Source: Acestrorhynchus altus (Eukaryota; Chordata; Actinopteri; Characiformes; Acestrorhynchidae). Taken from it: a stretch of 64,000 nucleotides of DNA. The stretch lies in assembly GCA_034509495.1 (NCBI GenBank), contig CM067512.1, forward strand, positions 2,541,573 to 2,605,572, given 5' to 3'. The notes beneath the pieces are model-generated. The model was not told the origin of the DNA. It searched no databases and was given only the letters and a program-made list of their open reading frames with translations. Below are positions 1 through 10,790 of the stretch, in pieces; position 1 is the first letter of the stretch; every line of letters begins with the position of its first letter. The position numbers and the translations under genes are program-made.

Positions 1-62
<62 letters not shown>

Positions 63-63
63 N

Positions 64-120
<57 letters not shown>
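1..120. repeat. (AC)n microsatellite at window edge
   Basis: Uninterrupted AC dinucleotides fill the first 120 bases, apart from one ambiguous base (n) at position 63. The tract probably continues to the left of the window. The n suggests sequencing or consensus uncertainty inside the repeat. Confidence 0.98.
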
Positions 121-123
<3 letters not shown>

Positions 124-526
124 TCTGTGCTGTAGTGTGTGTGTAACTGTAAGCCGGGTAAACCTGCACCTCTGAATGGATTCATGCCTGAAATCCGGGC
201 TTTGACGGGAGCATGACCATGAAATGAATGCAGAAAATGGGCTCTGAATGGAGCAGTGCTGGAGCAATCCCAGCATGCCCCACCGCCAGCCTTACACACA
301 CAGACATCGCAGCAGGAGACAGGAAGAGAGAGAGAGAAACATGGAGCGGAACACGGTACAGATAGAGATCATACGCCCGTCTGAAGTTTGGGAAAGTGTC
401 GCCTGTTTGCTCGGGAATGTTCTGCTCTTACGCTGAAGACTGAAGGGCTCTGTGTCGGTAACTCTTACAGCCCCGACGAGCTCTGAGAAGAGGCCATAAT
501 ACAGCCTGCATACGTGGTGGAGGCAG
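121..526. other. Gene-free single-copy stretch
   Basis: I see no recognisable coding, RNA or transposon signal here. A short open frame at 248-436 has no recognisable motif and I do not treat it as a gene. Confidence 0.5.
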
Positions 527-725
527 TTATTTTTTTAATATCTAAAAGAAATTCAGTTTATAAAATCCACTGTCTGAAATATTTTTTCATGAACCAGAAA
601 ATGTAAATAAAAAATATAAAAATATATTGAAATAAATTAAACACTATACTAATAATCTACTGTAAAATATATAAAATACTATATTAAAACAATAAAAAAT
701 TAATATATGAACATAAACAATATAA

Positions 726-786
<61 letters not shown>

Positions 787-980
787 GTTATTATTTATCT
801 TAAAAATAAAATGCATATTAGCAAAATACATTTTAACCAAAAAAATAAACATTTAAATAAAAATATGGTTAATATATATAATTCTAACATTATACAAAAT
901 ATATACATACAATAAGATAATATTAATACTATTTTAAAATGTATTTAATATGTTTATTATTATTATTATTATTATTATTA

Positions 981-1021
<41 letters not shown>

Positions 1022-1195
1022 GTTGTTGTTATTATAGTAGTAGTAGTAGTATTATTTATCTGTTTTAAAGCATTTCTTTGTTTATTATTATGAATTATAA
1101 ATTAAACATCTTATAATTAAATAAAAAATAATAATAAATATATATTCTCATTTTTTTATTATCTCTAATAAATTAATTTTTCTGATCAATAAGAG
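527..1195. repeat. AT-rich low-complexity block with two (ATT)n tracts
   Basis: About 670 bases are strongly AT-rich. They contain an (ATT)n microsatellite at about 727-784 and a second at about 954-1022, which runs into TGT and TAG triplets up to about 1054. The rest is degenerate A/T sequence. No coding potential is visible. Confidence 0.9.
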
Positions 1196-1765
1196 AGAGT
1201 TTAGTGTTGAATCTCTGATAGAACAGATGCAGATGAAGAAAGAAGCCTGCGTCTGGATGTGTTCAATTCCATCAGCAGCACACCTGATTTAACATCACTG
1301 AGCACTGACTTACCAAAGCAGGTGTTGATGAGAAAAAACAATACTACAGTCCCGTGAGGAGAAGCTTTGGAGATGTTTAATGAACACAGTGATGGAGAGC
1401 CACCACTTTCTGTAGGAATGTTATGTGTGTTTATTCGAAACTCTCACTGCCCGGATCAGGATTCTCATTCTCATTATTACAGGATAAAAGGACGAGTGCA
1501 CAGTGCTGCATATTTCAATTCCTAGAAATCGTTAGGCCTTCTCTGAACACCTCGAACACCCTGAACATTCCTCGCTATATTTCACAGTGCATTTCTCAGC
1601 CATATTCATCTGCACACCTCAAAACTGCAGACAAGCCTATTTTATACGAATGAACACCTCTACCTTTACAGGGAGGGAGAAGATATCCTTATCTGGACGC
1701 TGCTGCATGTGGAAATCTCCCTATCATAACACACCGTATGTGAGAGTTCAGAGCTGCTGCTTCAT

Positions 1766-1767
<2 letters not shown>
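1196..1767. other. Gene-free single-copy stretch
   Basis: The base composition is balanced and there are no recognisable repeats or coding motifs. Two overlapping short open frames (1423-1653 and 1587-1889) have no family features, and the second runs into the GT microsatellite. Confidence 0.4.

Positions 1768-1823
<56 letters not shown>
1768..1823. repeat. (GT)n microsatellite
   Basis: A pure GT dinucleotide tract of about 56 bases. Confidence 0.97.
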
Positions 1824-1825
<2 letters not shown>

Positions 1826-2008
1826 GATTCAGCAGTTCCTAATCTTCTTATTTATTTATTCAATAACAGCTCGCGGCCTGCGTGGTTAACACTTGTTACA
1901 GAGCTGTTCTCCCACACACCCTGCCCCCCAGGCGCTGTGTTAATCCCCCCATCACCATGCAGCCCCAGTGCCACACACTCCAGTCTGAGATACAGCTCAC
2001 CCTCTATC

Positions 2009-2033
2009 ACACACACACACACACACACACACA
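2009..2033. repeat. (AC)n microsatellite
   Basis: A short pure AC tract of about 25 bases. Confidence 0.95.
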
Positions 2034-2103
2034 GTCCAATACTAGGTTGGGCAAACGTCCTTTAATCACTTTTCTTAAATGTACACTTACAAGCACTATA
2101 CAC

Positions 2104-2200
2104 TCACTGGTCACTTTATTAGAAACACCTACCCTGTGTTTCATCACTGGCCACTTTATTAGAAACACCTACCCTGTGTTTCATCACTGGCCACTTTATT
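2104..2200. repeat. 40-bp minisatellite, locus 1
   Basis: Two full units and one partial unit start at 2104, 2144 and 2184, an exact 40-base period. Each begins with a TCACTGG(C/T)CACTTTATT core followed by AGAAACACCTACC. The same 40-base unit forms a longer array at 13657-13914 in the same orientation. Confidence 0.93.
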
Positions 2201-2708
2201 ATGGTATTTTGATTTGTGAATTAAAAGAGACTTGAGAATAGAACACTTCTGGCTCTGCTGGGTGTACAGGCTTTATTAGGCTACAGACAAGGCTGTCGTC
2301 CAGTAATTGTTGACCGTCACTGGAGCCGCCAGCTTCAGGCACCTTCAGGTTAAGTGTGTAATGGTTCACAAGACGCAATAGTTTCACTATTATTGACAGT
2401 GTGCACCTGATTCAATTGGATTAAGCGTGAATACCTACAGAATGTCTCTGTTCCTGGGCGTCTCTCTGCTGCTGACCGCTGCAGTGAGAGAGTCACATGT
2501 GGTCGCTCAGAGCCGAGGGCAGGACTGTCTGAAAATGATGAAATAGAGCAAAAACTCTTCAAAGACAAAGAAATGGCTTTCTGTGGTGAGTTCATGCAGG
2601 CATGATGCAATGTGTGATGTTGGGATGACACATTCTGTTCCTCTGGAAATTACACTAATTTCTACTCGTGTTTGAGTCACATGACCCTGAACGCAACAAA
2701 ACACTAAC
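2201..2708. other. Gene-free stretch
   Basis: Open frames on the minus strand overlap one another here but none has a recognisable domain. No repeat family was identified. Confidence 0.4.
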
Positions 2709-2960
2709 CCTCCTCTTCCCGTCCCTTGAGCTGCCTCTTCTCTTTCACGCTCTCTCTCTCTCTCTCTGTCCTTCCTTTCCTTTCTCTCCCTTTTTCCTTT
2801 TTCCCTCTTCTTCGGCTCCTCTCTTTCTTGCCCTCCATTTCAGTCTCTCAGTCTCTCTGCCTTCACATCATCTCTCTCATTTACTGATTCTCTGTCACTA
2901 TTTTCTTCAACCCGTCACTCTTCCTTTCTTTCTCTTACATATTGCTGTGCTCTCGTTCTT
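2709..2960. repeat. Pyrimidine-rich (CT/CCTTT) low-complexity tract
   Basis: The plus strand is dominated by C and T (CTCTCT, CCTTT and TTCTT words). The long frame reading through it is Leu/Phe/Ser/Pro-rich because of this composition and is not a credible protein. The right part resembles 3550-3640, see the duplicated segment. Confidence 0.85.
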
Positions 2961-3250
2961 TACTCTGGGGCCTGGAGCTGTTCTTTAGTCTGACCAGATC
3001 TCACTGTGAGTGGATGAAACTACCTCCACCAAGTTTGGAAGCTGGACTGTATGCAGACGTCCTCCCACTGTCAGCTGTTGATGAAACTACCTCCACCATG
3101 TTTGGAAGCTGTACTGTATGCAGTCGTCCTCTCACTGTCAGCTGTTGATGAAACTACCTCCACCATGTTTGGAGGCTGTTATTTTTTCCTGGCTGGCTTT
3201 CACAGCGAGCTGGTGAGCTTCCCCTTTCAAATGAAATGCTCTATTGTGCC
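2870..3250 (+). repeat. Duplicated segment, copy 1, with 67-bp minisatellite
   Basis: Units beginning GATGAAACTACCTCCACC start at 3013, 3080 and 3147, a 67-base period. They are preceded by a CTTTCTTTCTCTTACA pyrimidine stretch and followed by GGCTG plus a TTTCACAGCGAGCTGGTGAG segment. The same order recurs at 3550-4000, so this is a local tandem duplication with internal repeats. The open frames across it (2942-3148, 3051-3365) are products of the repeat. Confidence 0.85.
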
Positions 3251-3549
3251 ACCAAGAGGAAATTCTAACAATGAAGGAGAGATAACTGTGAGAGCGCGAT
3301 CGACTGGAACCAGTTTAAATACAGACAATATCTGTTATTTAGCTACTGCATGTGTTTCTTGTTAGAATACAGATCTAAACGAACCCTTTCTAAACAGACT
3401 CGTCTGCAGGATTCTTTTTGTTCTTTCCCAAATCTGAATGATCCTAATCTTAATCTTACTCATTAGCAGATCAAACATCCAGATCTGGCCTTACTGCCTC
3501 TCAGTGCAGGCACTGCACTGCTAATGCTTCCATCAGTGTCTCTCACTTA

Positions 3550-4000
3550 ATATCGCTCTCATTTACTCTTTCTTCAGCTCTTCATTCTTCCTTTCTTTCT
3601 CTTACACATGTCCAAAATCAGCTGTTGTGCTCTCATTTTTCACTCACTGTCTCCACCATGTTTGAAGTCTTACCTTGTCCTGGGTTACTCTCGCTGTTAC
3701 CTGTTGATGAAACTACCTCCATCATGTTTGAAGTCTTACCTTGTCCTGGGTTACTCTCGCTGTTACCTGTTGATGAAACTACCTCCATCATGTTTGGAGA
3801 CTTACCTTGTCCTGACTTGCTCTCACTATTACCTGTTGACAAAACTACCTCCACCATGTTTAGAAGCTGTACTTTAGCCTGGCAGGTTTTTCGCTGTAAC
3901 TTGTCAATAAAACTGCTTCTGCTTGTACCAGATCTGGCCTGTCTTTCAGTGTGCAGCCACAGCTCTGCCAGTGTTGCTATCACAGACATGCTGGGCTGGG
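3550..4000 (+). repeat. Duplicated segment, copy 2, with 65-66-bp minisatellite
   Basis: It starts with the same CTTTCTTTCTCTTACA pyrimidine stretch as copy 1. It contains units with the GTTGATGAAACTACCTCC core at 3707, 3772 and 3838 (periods 65 and 66). After the array come GCCTGGCAGG and an AGATCTGGCCT phrase, which also occurs at about 3480. The frames at 3608-3877 and 3625-4137 read through the array and repeat with it, so they are not genes. Confidence 0.82.
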
Positions 4001-4049
4001 ATTGGAGAGTGGAACCTTCAAACCACAGACGTTTCATGCCACCTAACCT

Positions 4050-4215
4050 AAGCAGCACTGTCAGATTAGAATTAGTGAGCTTTTACGGTGACTTAATGCC
4101 CTGCATTCTAACTGATCATGCTAATAAACGCGGCTGAGACTCTGTAAAGGTCTTAATGGTCCTGGAAGAAGACAGCAGGAAACCATGAGCTTAGTGAGGA
4201 TCCTCTTAGCTGTGC
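4050..4215 (+). repeat. Diverged duplicate A (partner at 5200-5345)
   Basis: This block ends with GCTGAGACT, then AATGGT, GACAGC, and a CTTAGTGAGGATCCTCTT phrase. The same words in the same order occur at 5235-5340. The two blocks are therefore diverged copies of one sequence about 1.1 kb apart. The nature of the repeat is unknown. Confidence 0.7.
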
Positions 4216-4449
4216 TGTATAATGCCTTTACACCCAGTCATTAGTGGAGTATAAGATTTCACTATATTTTAGCTACATTAGCAATGTTACTAATGCAGGG
4301 TTCCCCCTCTTCCCCACTCTTCCCAGTGCTCACTGGTTGGGTTTGATGGGTGAAATCCTCACCCCACAGCATATTCTGTGCCACATAATATATGGGCAAC
4401 TTCGATTTCAAGCTGTCAGATTAGTCTTAGGAAGTGCCCCTATACCTAC

Positions 4450-4598
4450 AGTATAGGGACACAAGTATTGGGACACCTGCTCATTCAATGCTTAAAATGA
4501 ATTATCCTGCTTTTGTTGCAGTAACTGTCTCTACTGTCCAGGGAAGAGTTTCTATTAGATTGTGGAGCATTGCTGTGAGAATGTGATTGCCTTCTGCA
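4450..4598 (+). mobile_element. Non-autonomous Tc1-like element P, 5' fragment
   Basis: The end sequence ACAAGTATTGGGACACCTG at about 4462 is followed by CTCATTCA and a CTGTCCAGGGAAGA phrase. These also occur at 33261, 36084 and 40309 in this window. The TIR-like end resembles Tc1/mariner-type termini seen in fish genomes (inference). The copy is cut short by the CCCTAA block that begins at about 4603. Confidence 0.75.
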
Positions 4599-4602
4599 TC
4601 CT

Positions 4603-4842
4603 GATAACCCTTACCCTATCCTAACCCTAACCCTGACCCCATAACCCTTTCCTAACCCTAACCTAACACTTAGCCCAACCATAAACCCCCAATGTTAACT
4701 GTAACCCCATGACCCTATCCTAACCATAATCTGACCCTAGAACCTTATGATAAGACTATCCTTACCCTGACCTAACTCTAAACCCAACCATTTAACTCCA
4801 ACACTATGTCAACCCTAACACTATCCAAACCTTACCCTAACA
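4603..4842. repeat. Degenerate telomere-like (CCCTAA)n block
   Basis: About 240 bases are made of CCCTAA variants (CTAACCCTAACCCTGACCCC, AACCATAAACCC and similar). It is an interstitial, decayed telomere-type repeat. Related hexamer-based blocks are at 6233-6294 (same strand) and 30633-30870 (opposite strand). Confidence 0.88.
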
Positions 4843-4955
4843 ATAAATGAATAAAATTTAATATGAAATTTCTTCTTCCAAGATTAGAAATGCTGCAAAA
4901 AACTACCACCGTCTTAAACAGATTCCGTATTTCAATTTGAAATGTATGTTTAAAC

Positions 4956-5024
<69 letters not shown>
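4956..5024. repeat. (AAT)n microsatellite
   Basis: A pure AAT tract of about 69 bases. A minus-strand frame reads it as poly-leucine, which is an artefact. Confidence 0.97.
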
Positions 5025-5025
<1 letters not shown>

Positions 5026-5199
5026 TCTGTACTTTGCAGTCAGTTATGTATGGGGCGTAAATCTCAAGTATCAATGCCATTAATTGAAAGTTGCTCTTCT
5101 TCCGATGTGTGGAAGTGTAAGCAGGTTGGGTGTGGAGTGTTAACCCTTCACCCAACAGAATGTTTTGACTCTCATGATCTGGGTGACTCCAACACAACA

Positions 5200-5345
5200 C
5201 TGTGGGCTTGGCGTCGGCATTAGGATCAGCTTTTCCGACTGAACATGCTAATAGATGCAGCTGAGACCCACGGAGGGTCTAATGGTTGTGGGAGACGACA
5301 GCGGGGAGCCGTGAACTCAGTGAGGATCCTCTTTGCAGATGAGAG
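5200..5345 (+). repeat. Diverged duplicate A (partner at 4050-4215)
   Basis: The CATGCTAATAGATGCAGCTG phrase, AATGGT, GACAGCGGGGAGCC and CTCAGTGAGGATCCTCTT follow one another as in the partner. The open frame at 5245-5472 crosses this block but shows no protein family features. Confidence 0.7.
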
Positions 5346-6232
5346 CATGTGGGGCCCCGGGGAGAGACATGGCAGGCAGATGAAGGTGACATTAATTTGT
5401 TTTCGTGTGGGGGCTCTTGCTCCTCCCAGAGCACTTTGGAGCCAAGTGGGAAATGTTCTGCCCCCGGGCTAGATTCCCACTGGCTAAACTTACCCTCCCA
5501 TCACAGCCTGCCACCAGCATGATCATCCACTAAGCAGCCCCTAACGCACAAACTGGGGCAACGTTAACAGCCCCTGAGATCAAGAAGCATTAGCTGAGCG
5601 GAGTCACATGACATGCTTCCCAGACTTACATCCAGGCCTATTTCTCTAAAGCAAGTCTGACAGAAACTTTTCTTATGATTTTGCACCTTTGAACACTATC
5701 AATAAAACACAGGCACCTCGGTTAAGCAGCAAATGTAAAAGCACTTTTAATGATCAGAGGGAGCATTTTGATGGCCTGCAACCTTAGAAAAGCCTCTCCA
5801 AAGCACTCTGTGGATTTCAGACTCAATAATGTCTTTAGAAATGCAGCATTGAACTGTTTTTAACCTCTTTAAACAGGGCCATGGATACTCCAGCACAATG
5901 TCTGTCTAGCCTACAACCAGAAAGAAGAATATGCATGAAGGAAAATATCAAAAGCAGTGTGCTGATATGTTGCACTGTGGAGAAAAATGTGAAAAATGAC
6001 CCAGGGGTGCATCAATGTGGTGGTTTATTAAAGACGAAGGTAGCACAACAGTCTGTTCCTGACAAATATGTGATTTAAGACACTTGGGATCCGTCAGAAT
6101 AACACGAGCGCCATAAACTACCTTCCAAAGACAAAGGTTGTGTTCAGACAACTCAATAAAGCAAACCCTGATGAAAATGATCCAAAAGACTGGTCTGATA
6201 TCATCTCCTTGAATGTCAGTGTTTGGTCAATC
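5346..6232. other. Gene-free single-copy stretch
   Basis: Nothing recognisable is seen. The short open frames on both strands at about 5881-6151 overlap each other and have no motif. Confidence 0.45.
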
Positions 6233-6294
6233 TAACCCTAACCTTAACCATAAACCCTAAACCTAACCCTTACTCTAACCCTAACCTTAACCAT
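6233..6294. repeat. Telomere-like 42-bp satellite, short inverted copy
   Basis: About one and a half units of CTAACCCTAACCTTAACCAT plus AAACCCTAAACCTAACCC and ACTCTAACCC. The order matches the reverse complement of the array at 30633-30870, including the odd variants TTAACC and CCATAAACC. Confidence 0.88.
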
Positions 6295-7079
6295 ACAATC
6301 AGTTGTAATGCTGGGTGACCTAAAATTTAACTAGGGCCAGGATTAAAGTCACAACATTGGGTTTTGACATGGACCAGATTTTCATTTTCAACGTAATTTA
6401 ACATCTGTTTATCTGACATCTGATGTCAGTGCCTGCTGGGTTTCTGTCCAGGAGGTACCTGCACTGCATATTTTAGAGTTTTCTTTGCTCCAAACAAAAA
6501 GGCTAAAGTAATCAGCTCATTAACAGAGAGATTAAAGAGTTGCAGGAAAACATGCAGGGCAGGGGTGCCTCTAGGACCAGGGTTGCAAAACATTGGGTTA
6601 GAACACATAAGACCCTCCAGCTGAACATCTGACCCCAGAACTGAAAATGAAACCCACCATTTTAACAACACTGAAGTTGATTTGTTTGGCTCATCATCAA
6701 TTTTCTGCACATGTAGTAAGTCCAATCTAGGTCTATTGGAAAGGCCTCCTCATTGAAAATTCTGTTTCGTCTTGGATTGATCTAGTTCAACTTGGGTCTT
6801 TAAAGTCCAAAAACATTATAAAGAAAGCAGAACAATTGATTTTGCTTAGTTAAAAACAAACACAAGCCAAACTAAACAATGCATTAAAACCGTTTAGTCA
6901 TCTTCTACCCTTTGTACACAATGATAGTAGCCAGTAGAAGGTCTTTGTGCTCTGCTTGCATGGTGTTGGCAGGGTCTGAAAGTTGACATGTTGTGTGGAG
7001 AGCAGAAGCTGGAGGCTGCTGGCCCTTCCTGGCCTCTGTTAGCACTCAGGCCGCGTCGCCCCAGCAGGGCGGCGGATGC
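6295..7079. other. Gene-free stretch
   Basis: No gene or repeat family was recognised. The minus frames at 6426-6725 and 6894-7112 have no identifiable domain. Confidence 0.45.
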
Positions 7080-7490
7080 ATAATTGACCTGCGCAGGGAC
7101 CATTTTCCTCATTTGATTACAGCCACATTAAGCAGATCAGACAAGCCGCGCTGGCCTTGTTGCCCCTGGAAACCGTGGAGGGAATACAAGTTTGGAGTCT
7201 GTATGGGCATCATCGGACTATTGGACTGTGCCAAGGCTGACGGGGGGAGGGAGAGGTGAGAGGGGGTGCACAAGCGGGGTCAATCGCTCTCGATGTGGCA
7301 TTTGCAGTACGGGTCTAAATGAAAGCTAATTGGCTGAGCTGTATCTGCCGGCCGCTCCATTATGATGAGAGTCTCTCGCGCTAGTGGAATGGCGGTTCTA
7401 ATCACAGCTGCAATAACGCAAACTGCCAGCTGTAATTGCAATATGGCGTGGTGGGAAACAATAACAAGGAAGACTATAAAAGATGTTTGT
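7080..7490. promoter_or_regulatory. Candidate conserved non-coding element (CNE-like)
   Basis: This is single-copy, GC-balanced sequence dense in developmental transcription-factor-type words. I see TAATTGACC at 7081, GCTAATTGGCT at 7325, E-boxes CAGCTG at 7405 and 7427, TAATTGCA at 7433, and a Sox-type AACAAT at 7457. It differs sharply from the surrounding repeats. Enhancer function is inferred from composition only. Confidence 0.3.
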
Positions 7491-7748
7491 GAAAAAAAAA
7501 ACACTTAACAAACTGTGTGTGGAAGCTCAAACTTGGACGCCCTTTTGACCCAATCTTTCTGTGGTCACAACGAAATATCGGTATTTACATCAGAATCACT
7601 TAATTGCCAAATACTCTTGAGTTACTGTTCTAGTTCTTATAATATCAGTTGAAATAAATGTCTTATCCTTCGTGGCATATTAACAGTTTTCAGTGAGTAA
7701 ATCAAATCCGAAAACACCTAAAATTCAGTCGGTCCATGTGTACATAAG

Positions 7749-8030
7749 CAACCTGCATACAGACTCTGACTGATCAGAGAGAGGGGGCGGGGCTGATGCT
7801 CAACCTGCATACAGACTCTGACTGATCAGAGAGAGGGGGCGGGGCTGATGTGCTCCAACCTGCATACAGACTCTGACTGACCAGAGAGAGGCGGGGCTGA
7901 TGCTCAGCCTGCATGAGCTCTGACTGACCAGAGAGGGGCGGGACTGATGCTCAGCCTGCATCGAACTCTGACTGACCAGAGAGGGCGGGGCTGATGCTCA
8001 GCCTGCATGAACTCTGACTGACAGAGAGTA
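7749..8030. repeat. 47-55-bp minisatellite derived from dispersed family A
   Basis: Six units start at 7749, 7801, 7856, 7905, 7952 and 7999. The unit reads CCTGCATACAGACTCTGACT, then GATCAGAGAGAGGGGGCGGG. The same sequence occurs once, on the opposite strand, at 48303-48345 inside a copy of family A. The array therefore looks like a local expansion of an internal transposon segment. The period shrinks from 55 to 47 bases towards the right. Confidence 0.9.
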
Positions 8031-8713
8031 TTTACTGACTTCTGATTGGCTCTGTTACAGTGAAAATTGGAGCACGAGAGCATGGAATGGTCTGTAAGTG
8101 AGGAGGAGAATTTTGTTTTCAAACGTTTTTAAAACAAGAACGCGCCGATCGTACTTGAGCATGTTCTGAGAACACCATCACAGTTTAGTACAAAAGAAAA
8201 GCGTGAGTGAGAGCAGGATAAACCTGAGAGGCACATTTATATTTTGCGTGTGAATAAATGAAACCTGTGAGCGCAGCATGAATTTTAAAACATCACTCTC
8301 GACTTTTGGCAGCAAGACAACACCATTTCCCTCCAGGGCCAATCAGAACCAATCATAACATCAGTATACATCAAAGACATTTTAGTGCTGTAAAACTGTC
8401 TCTGGCCATCAGGGTCAAAGTAGCCAAAGCAACAACACATCAGTGTGACCATGAACACAAGTTCACGCCCCTTTCATGGAGAAAAACATAAGGAACCTGT
8501 TTTTCAGCTCAAAACAGGTCAGATTGACCCACGCTTTACAGGAGGGTTAATGTCCATGGCCCCAGTGCTGCTGAAAAGTGTCACTTAAAATAGAAGAGCG
8601 GATTATTTTCAGGTACAGTGGTACCTGCCACGCAGTTTTAATCTGTGTTAGAAGCAGGAGAGACACTTTGACAAGAACCAAACTGTGATGTTCTACACAA
8701 CTGGGTCAGAACA
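8031..8713. other. Gene-free stretch
   Basis: No coding or repeat signal was recognised. The short frame at 8306-8491 has no motif. Confidence 0.4.
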
Positions 8714-8765
8714 TGAACATTTATATTTACAGTTTGCTCTCGTATCAGAGCAACTTACAAGAATA
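8714..8765 (+). repeat. Dispersed fish repeat fragment (family F)
   Basis: ACATTTATATTTACAG followed by TATCAGAGCAACTTACAAG resembles a motif widespread in fish genomes (CTTATCCAGAGCGACTTACA type). A second diverged copy is at 30503-30575. The parent element is not determined from this fragment. Confidence 0.5.
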
Positions 8766-10337
8766 TATATTTGCTCAGGATATTCTTGGCTGGATTAGGC
8801 TAGAATCCAAGATACCTGAGTTATATGCTGCTTTACCTGGATGTGGAAGAAGATCTCCAAGAAGGCAACTGCTGTTGATGGCTCATTATGGAAGCAAAGC
8901 AGTCCACTCTTCCTACAACTCGATGATCTCAGTTTCAGTAATGTATAGAAGCATCTTGCTTTGTTTACTACTCAAAAGAGAACTGCTCCACCTTCCAGTC
9001 AAATCTTTCAGATGACTCCTTCACGAGATCTTTACTGAAGGACCATGACAACCCCTGCTTTATAATCACTGACCAAAAGCAGGTTCTGAAGCATCTGTGA
9101 GGACCACGAGCCTGGGAGTCACCGTGCGAAGTGCTGAGCATGGCCCGGTATTCGTCATTGGACTATGGTGCAGTACCTGACCTCACTGATGACCTCACCT
9201 AATCAAATTCTGGACATAATATACATGTTCCTTATGGACTAACCATGAATATAAACGCCACTATACGAGCTTACGATCCGTTGGAAAATTACAGGTCACT
9301 TGGAGTAATTGATCTCTTCCTTTCCGTCAGGAGCTGGAAAAAGCTCAGGCCTGTGTGTAGACCTGCATTTTAACGTCAACCACTAAGCGGACAGATATTT
9401 TAAGGATGCCACGTGAGCTTTTAGCACCGCATCTGCCAGATTAATATATTTAGCAGAGAATTATTGCAGATCAGTGTCATACAGAAGTGTCATCATTCTG
9501 AAAACACACTCGTAGGAGCGATGAAGCTCCACTGAACCCTTTAAGAACGGGTTGAAGTGATGACGCTCTACTGAATGCCTTTGGTGGGAGTTGAAATCAT
9601 GAAGACATGAGTCATGAAGCTCCTTTGAACATACCTTTGACCCTTCCCTTAAAAGTAGAGCTGTTACTGTTGCAAGTCCAGCTCCTGTCTTAAGCCCTTG
9701 ATTTCAGGAGAAGCACTGGAGGAGCAGGTGTGTGAGCAGTGACGGACGGGCTGATGTTTCCACTGAGACAAGTATGACAGTCGCATGTTGAGATACCCGA
9801 CATAAGGCAGGTGATCCCAGGTTAAATGGTTCTACTAATGTGAAGTGAAAGCACATGCGATCACCACAGTCTTCACCAACGCTGTGTAGTGGTCGTCCGT
9901 GCCAGTCCAGCAGTGCCAGCGTGTGTGTATTAGCACTTCAGAAGCGATTGTGAGCCCAGGTTAAATGCAGAGTGCCGGTGTTTGATTCACACTGAGCCCA
10001 GCTCACTCTCTCCAGGATTTCCCTGTGTCACAGACTCTGTCACTCTGTGAAAGGTCCGCGTTGATTGATTTTCTAATAAAAGGTGCTTCCTGTAGGTCAT
10101 CATATGGCTCCGGAGCCTGGCCTTTCCACCAGGAAGAGGGTCTGGGATACTGAGGAAGAAATGTCTGAAATGCTGTGGCACTAGCATTGCTGGTTGGGTT
10201 ACTTTGCTCTCAACCATCTGCAATCTCTTGAATGTTCTTCCAGTCGTCTTGAGACATCTTTAGAACGTTCACATGAAAGAATATGGCTATTTTTGTAAGA
10301 AATACACCTAAGCGGTGTCAGACAGCAGGATGCTGCA
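8766..10337. other. Gene-free stretch with weak internal repetition
   Basis: No gene is visible. The part at about 9500-9640 has three loose repeats of 'gatgaagctcc'/'gatgacgctct'-type words. The part at about 9280-9500 is motif-rich single-copy sequence (for example GGAGTAATTGATC at 9303, CAGATTAATATATTTAGC at 9437) and could be a weak conserved-element candidate. Confidence 0.35.
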
Positions 10338-10790
10338 CTGTCAGGGAAGGCTTTGTACTAGAATCTGAAACACCTCGGTGTGGATTTGATTGCATTTAGC
10401 GAAAGGAGCTTTAGGTAGCGAGGTCAAGATTTTGGATGATCATCCTCCCACTTCACTGACTCCACAGCTCATCCAATATCAAAGTGGATGGGCTCCATTA
10501 TTCCACTCTTCCACAGGTCAATGCTGGGTGTGTTATACCCCTCGACACGGGTTCTCAACCCTTTCCACCTCACAGCCCACCTGTTTATAGCTAGAACACA
10601 TAATGGCCCACAAGAAAATACATTTATTCATTTAGAGAGGCATCACCAACCTACACTATGGACCCTACCTCCCACTGGGCTGCAGATCGCTAGAAGTCCT
10701 TGAGTCCACTGTTAGTCTCTGCATTAGACTACGCCTGGCATTAGATGCCAGTATGGTTCATGTTCACTTATCTGCTGTTCTGTGTGAAGT
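10338..10790 (+). mobile_element. Non-autonomous element P, diverged copy with an insertion
   Basis: The CTGTCAGGGAAGGCTTTGTA phrase, GGATTTGATTGCATTTAGC, TTGGATGATCATCC, CAATGCTGGG and TTATACCCCTCGA correspond in order to the copies at 33261 and 40309. The sequence then breaks at about 10553. It resumes at about 10731 with ACGCCTGGCATTAGATGCCA, so about 180 bases of other DNA lie inside the copy. The 5' TIR is not preserved. Confidence 0.65.

Noticed and set aside
3625..4137. 170-codon frame
   Set aside because: It reads through the 65-66-bp repeat array and continues into a sequence without recognisable domains. The opposite strand is also open over the same bases.
4603..4842. True telomere end
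   Set aside because: The hexamers are heavily degenerate, short, and flanked on both sides by ordinary sequence. It is interstitial.
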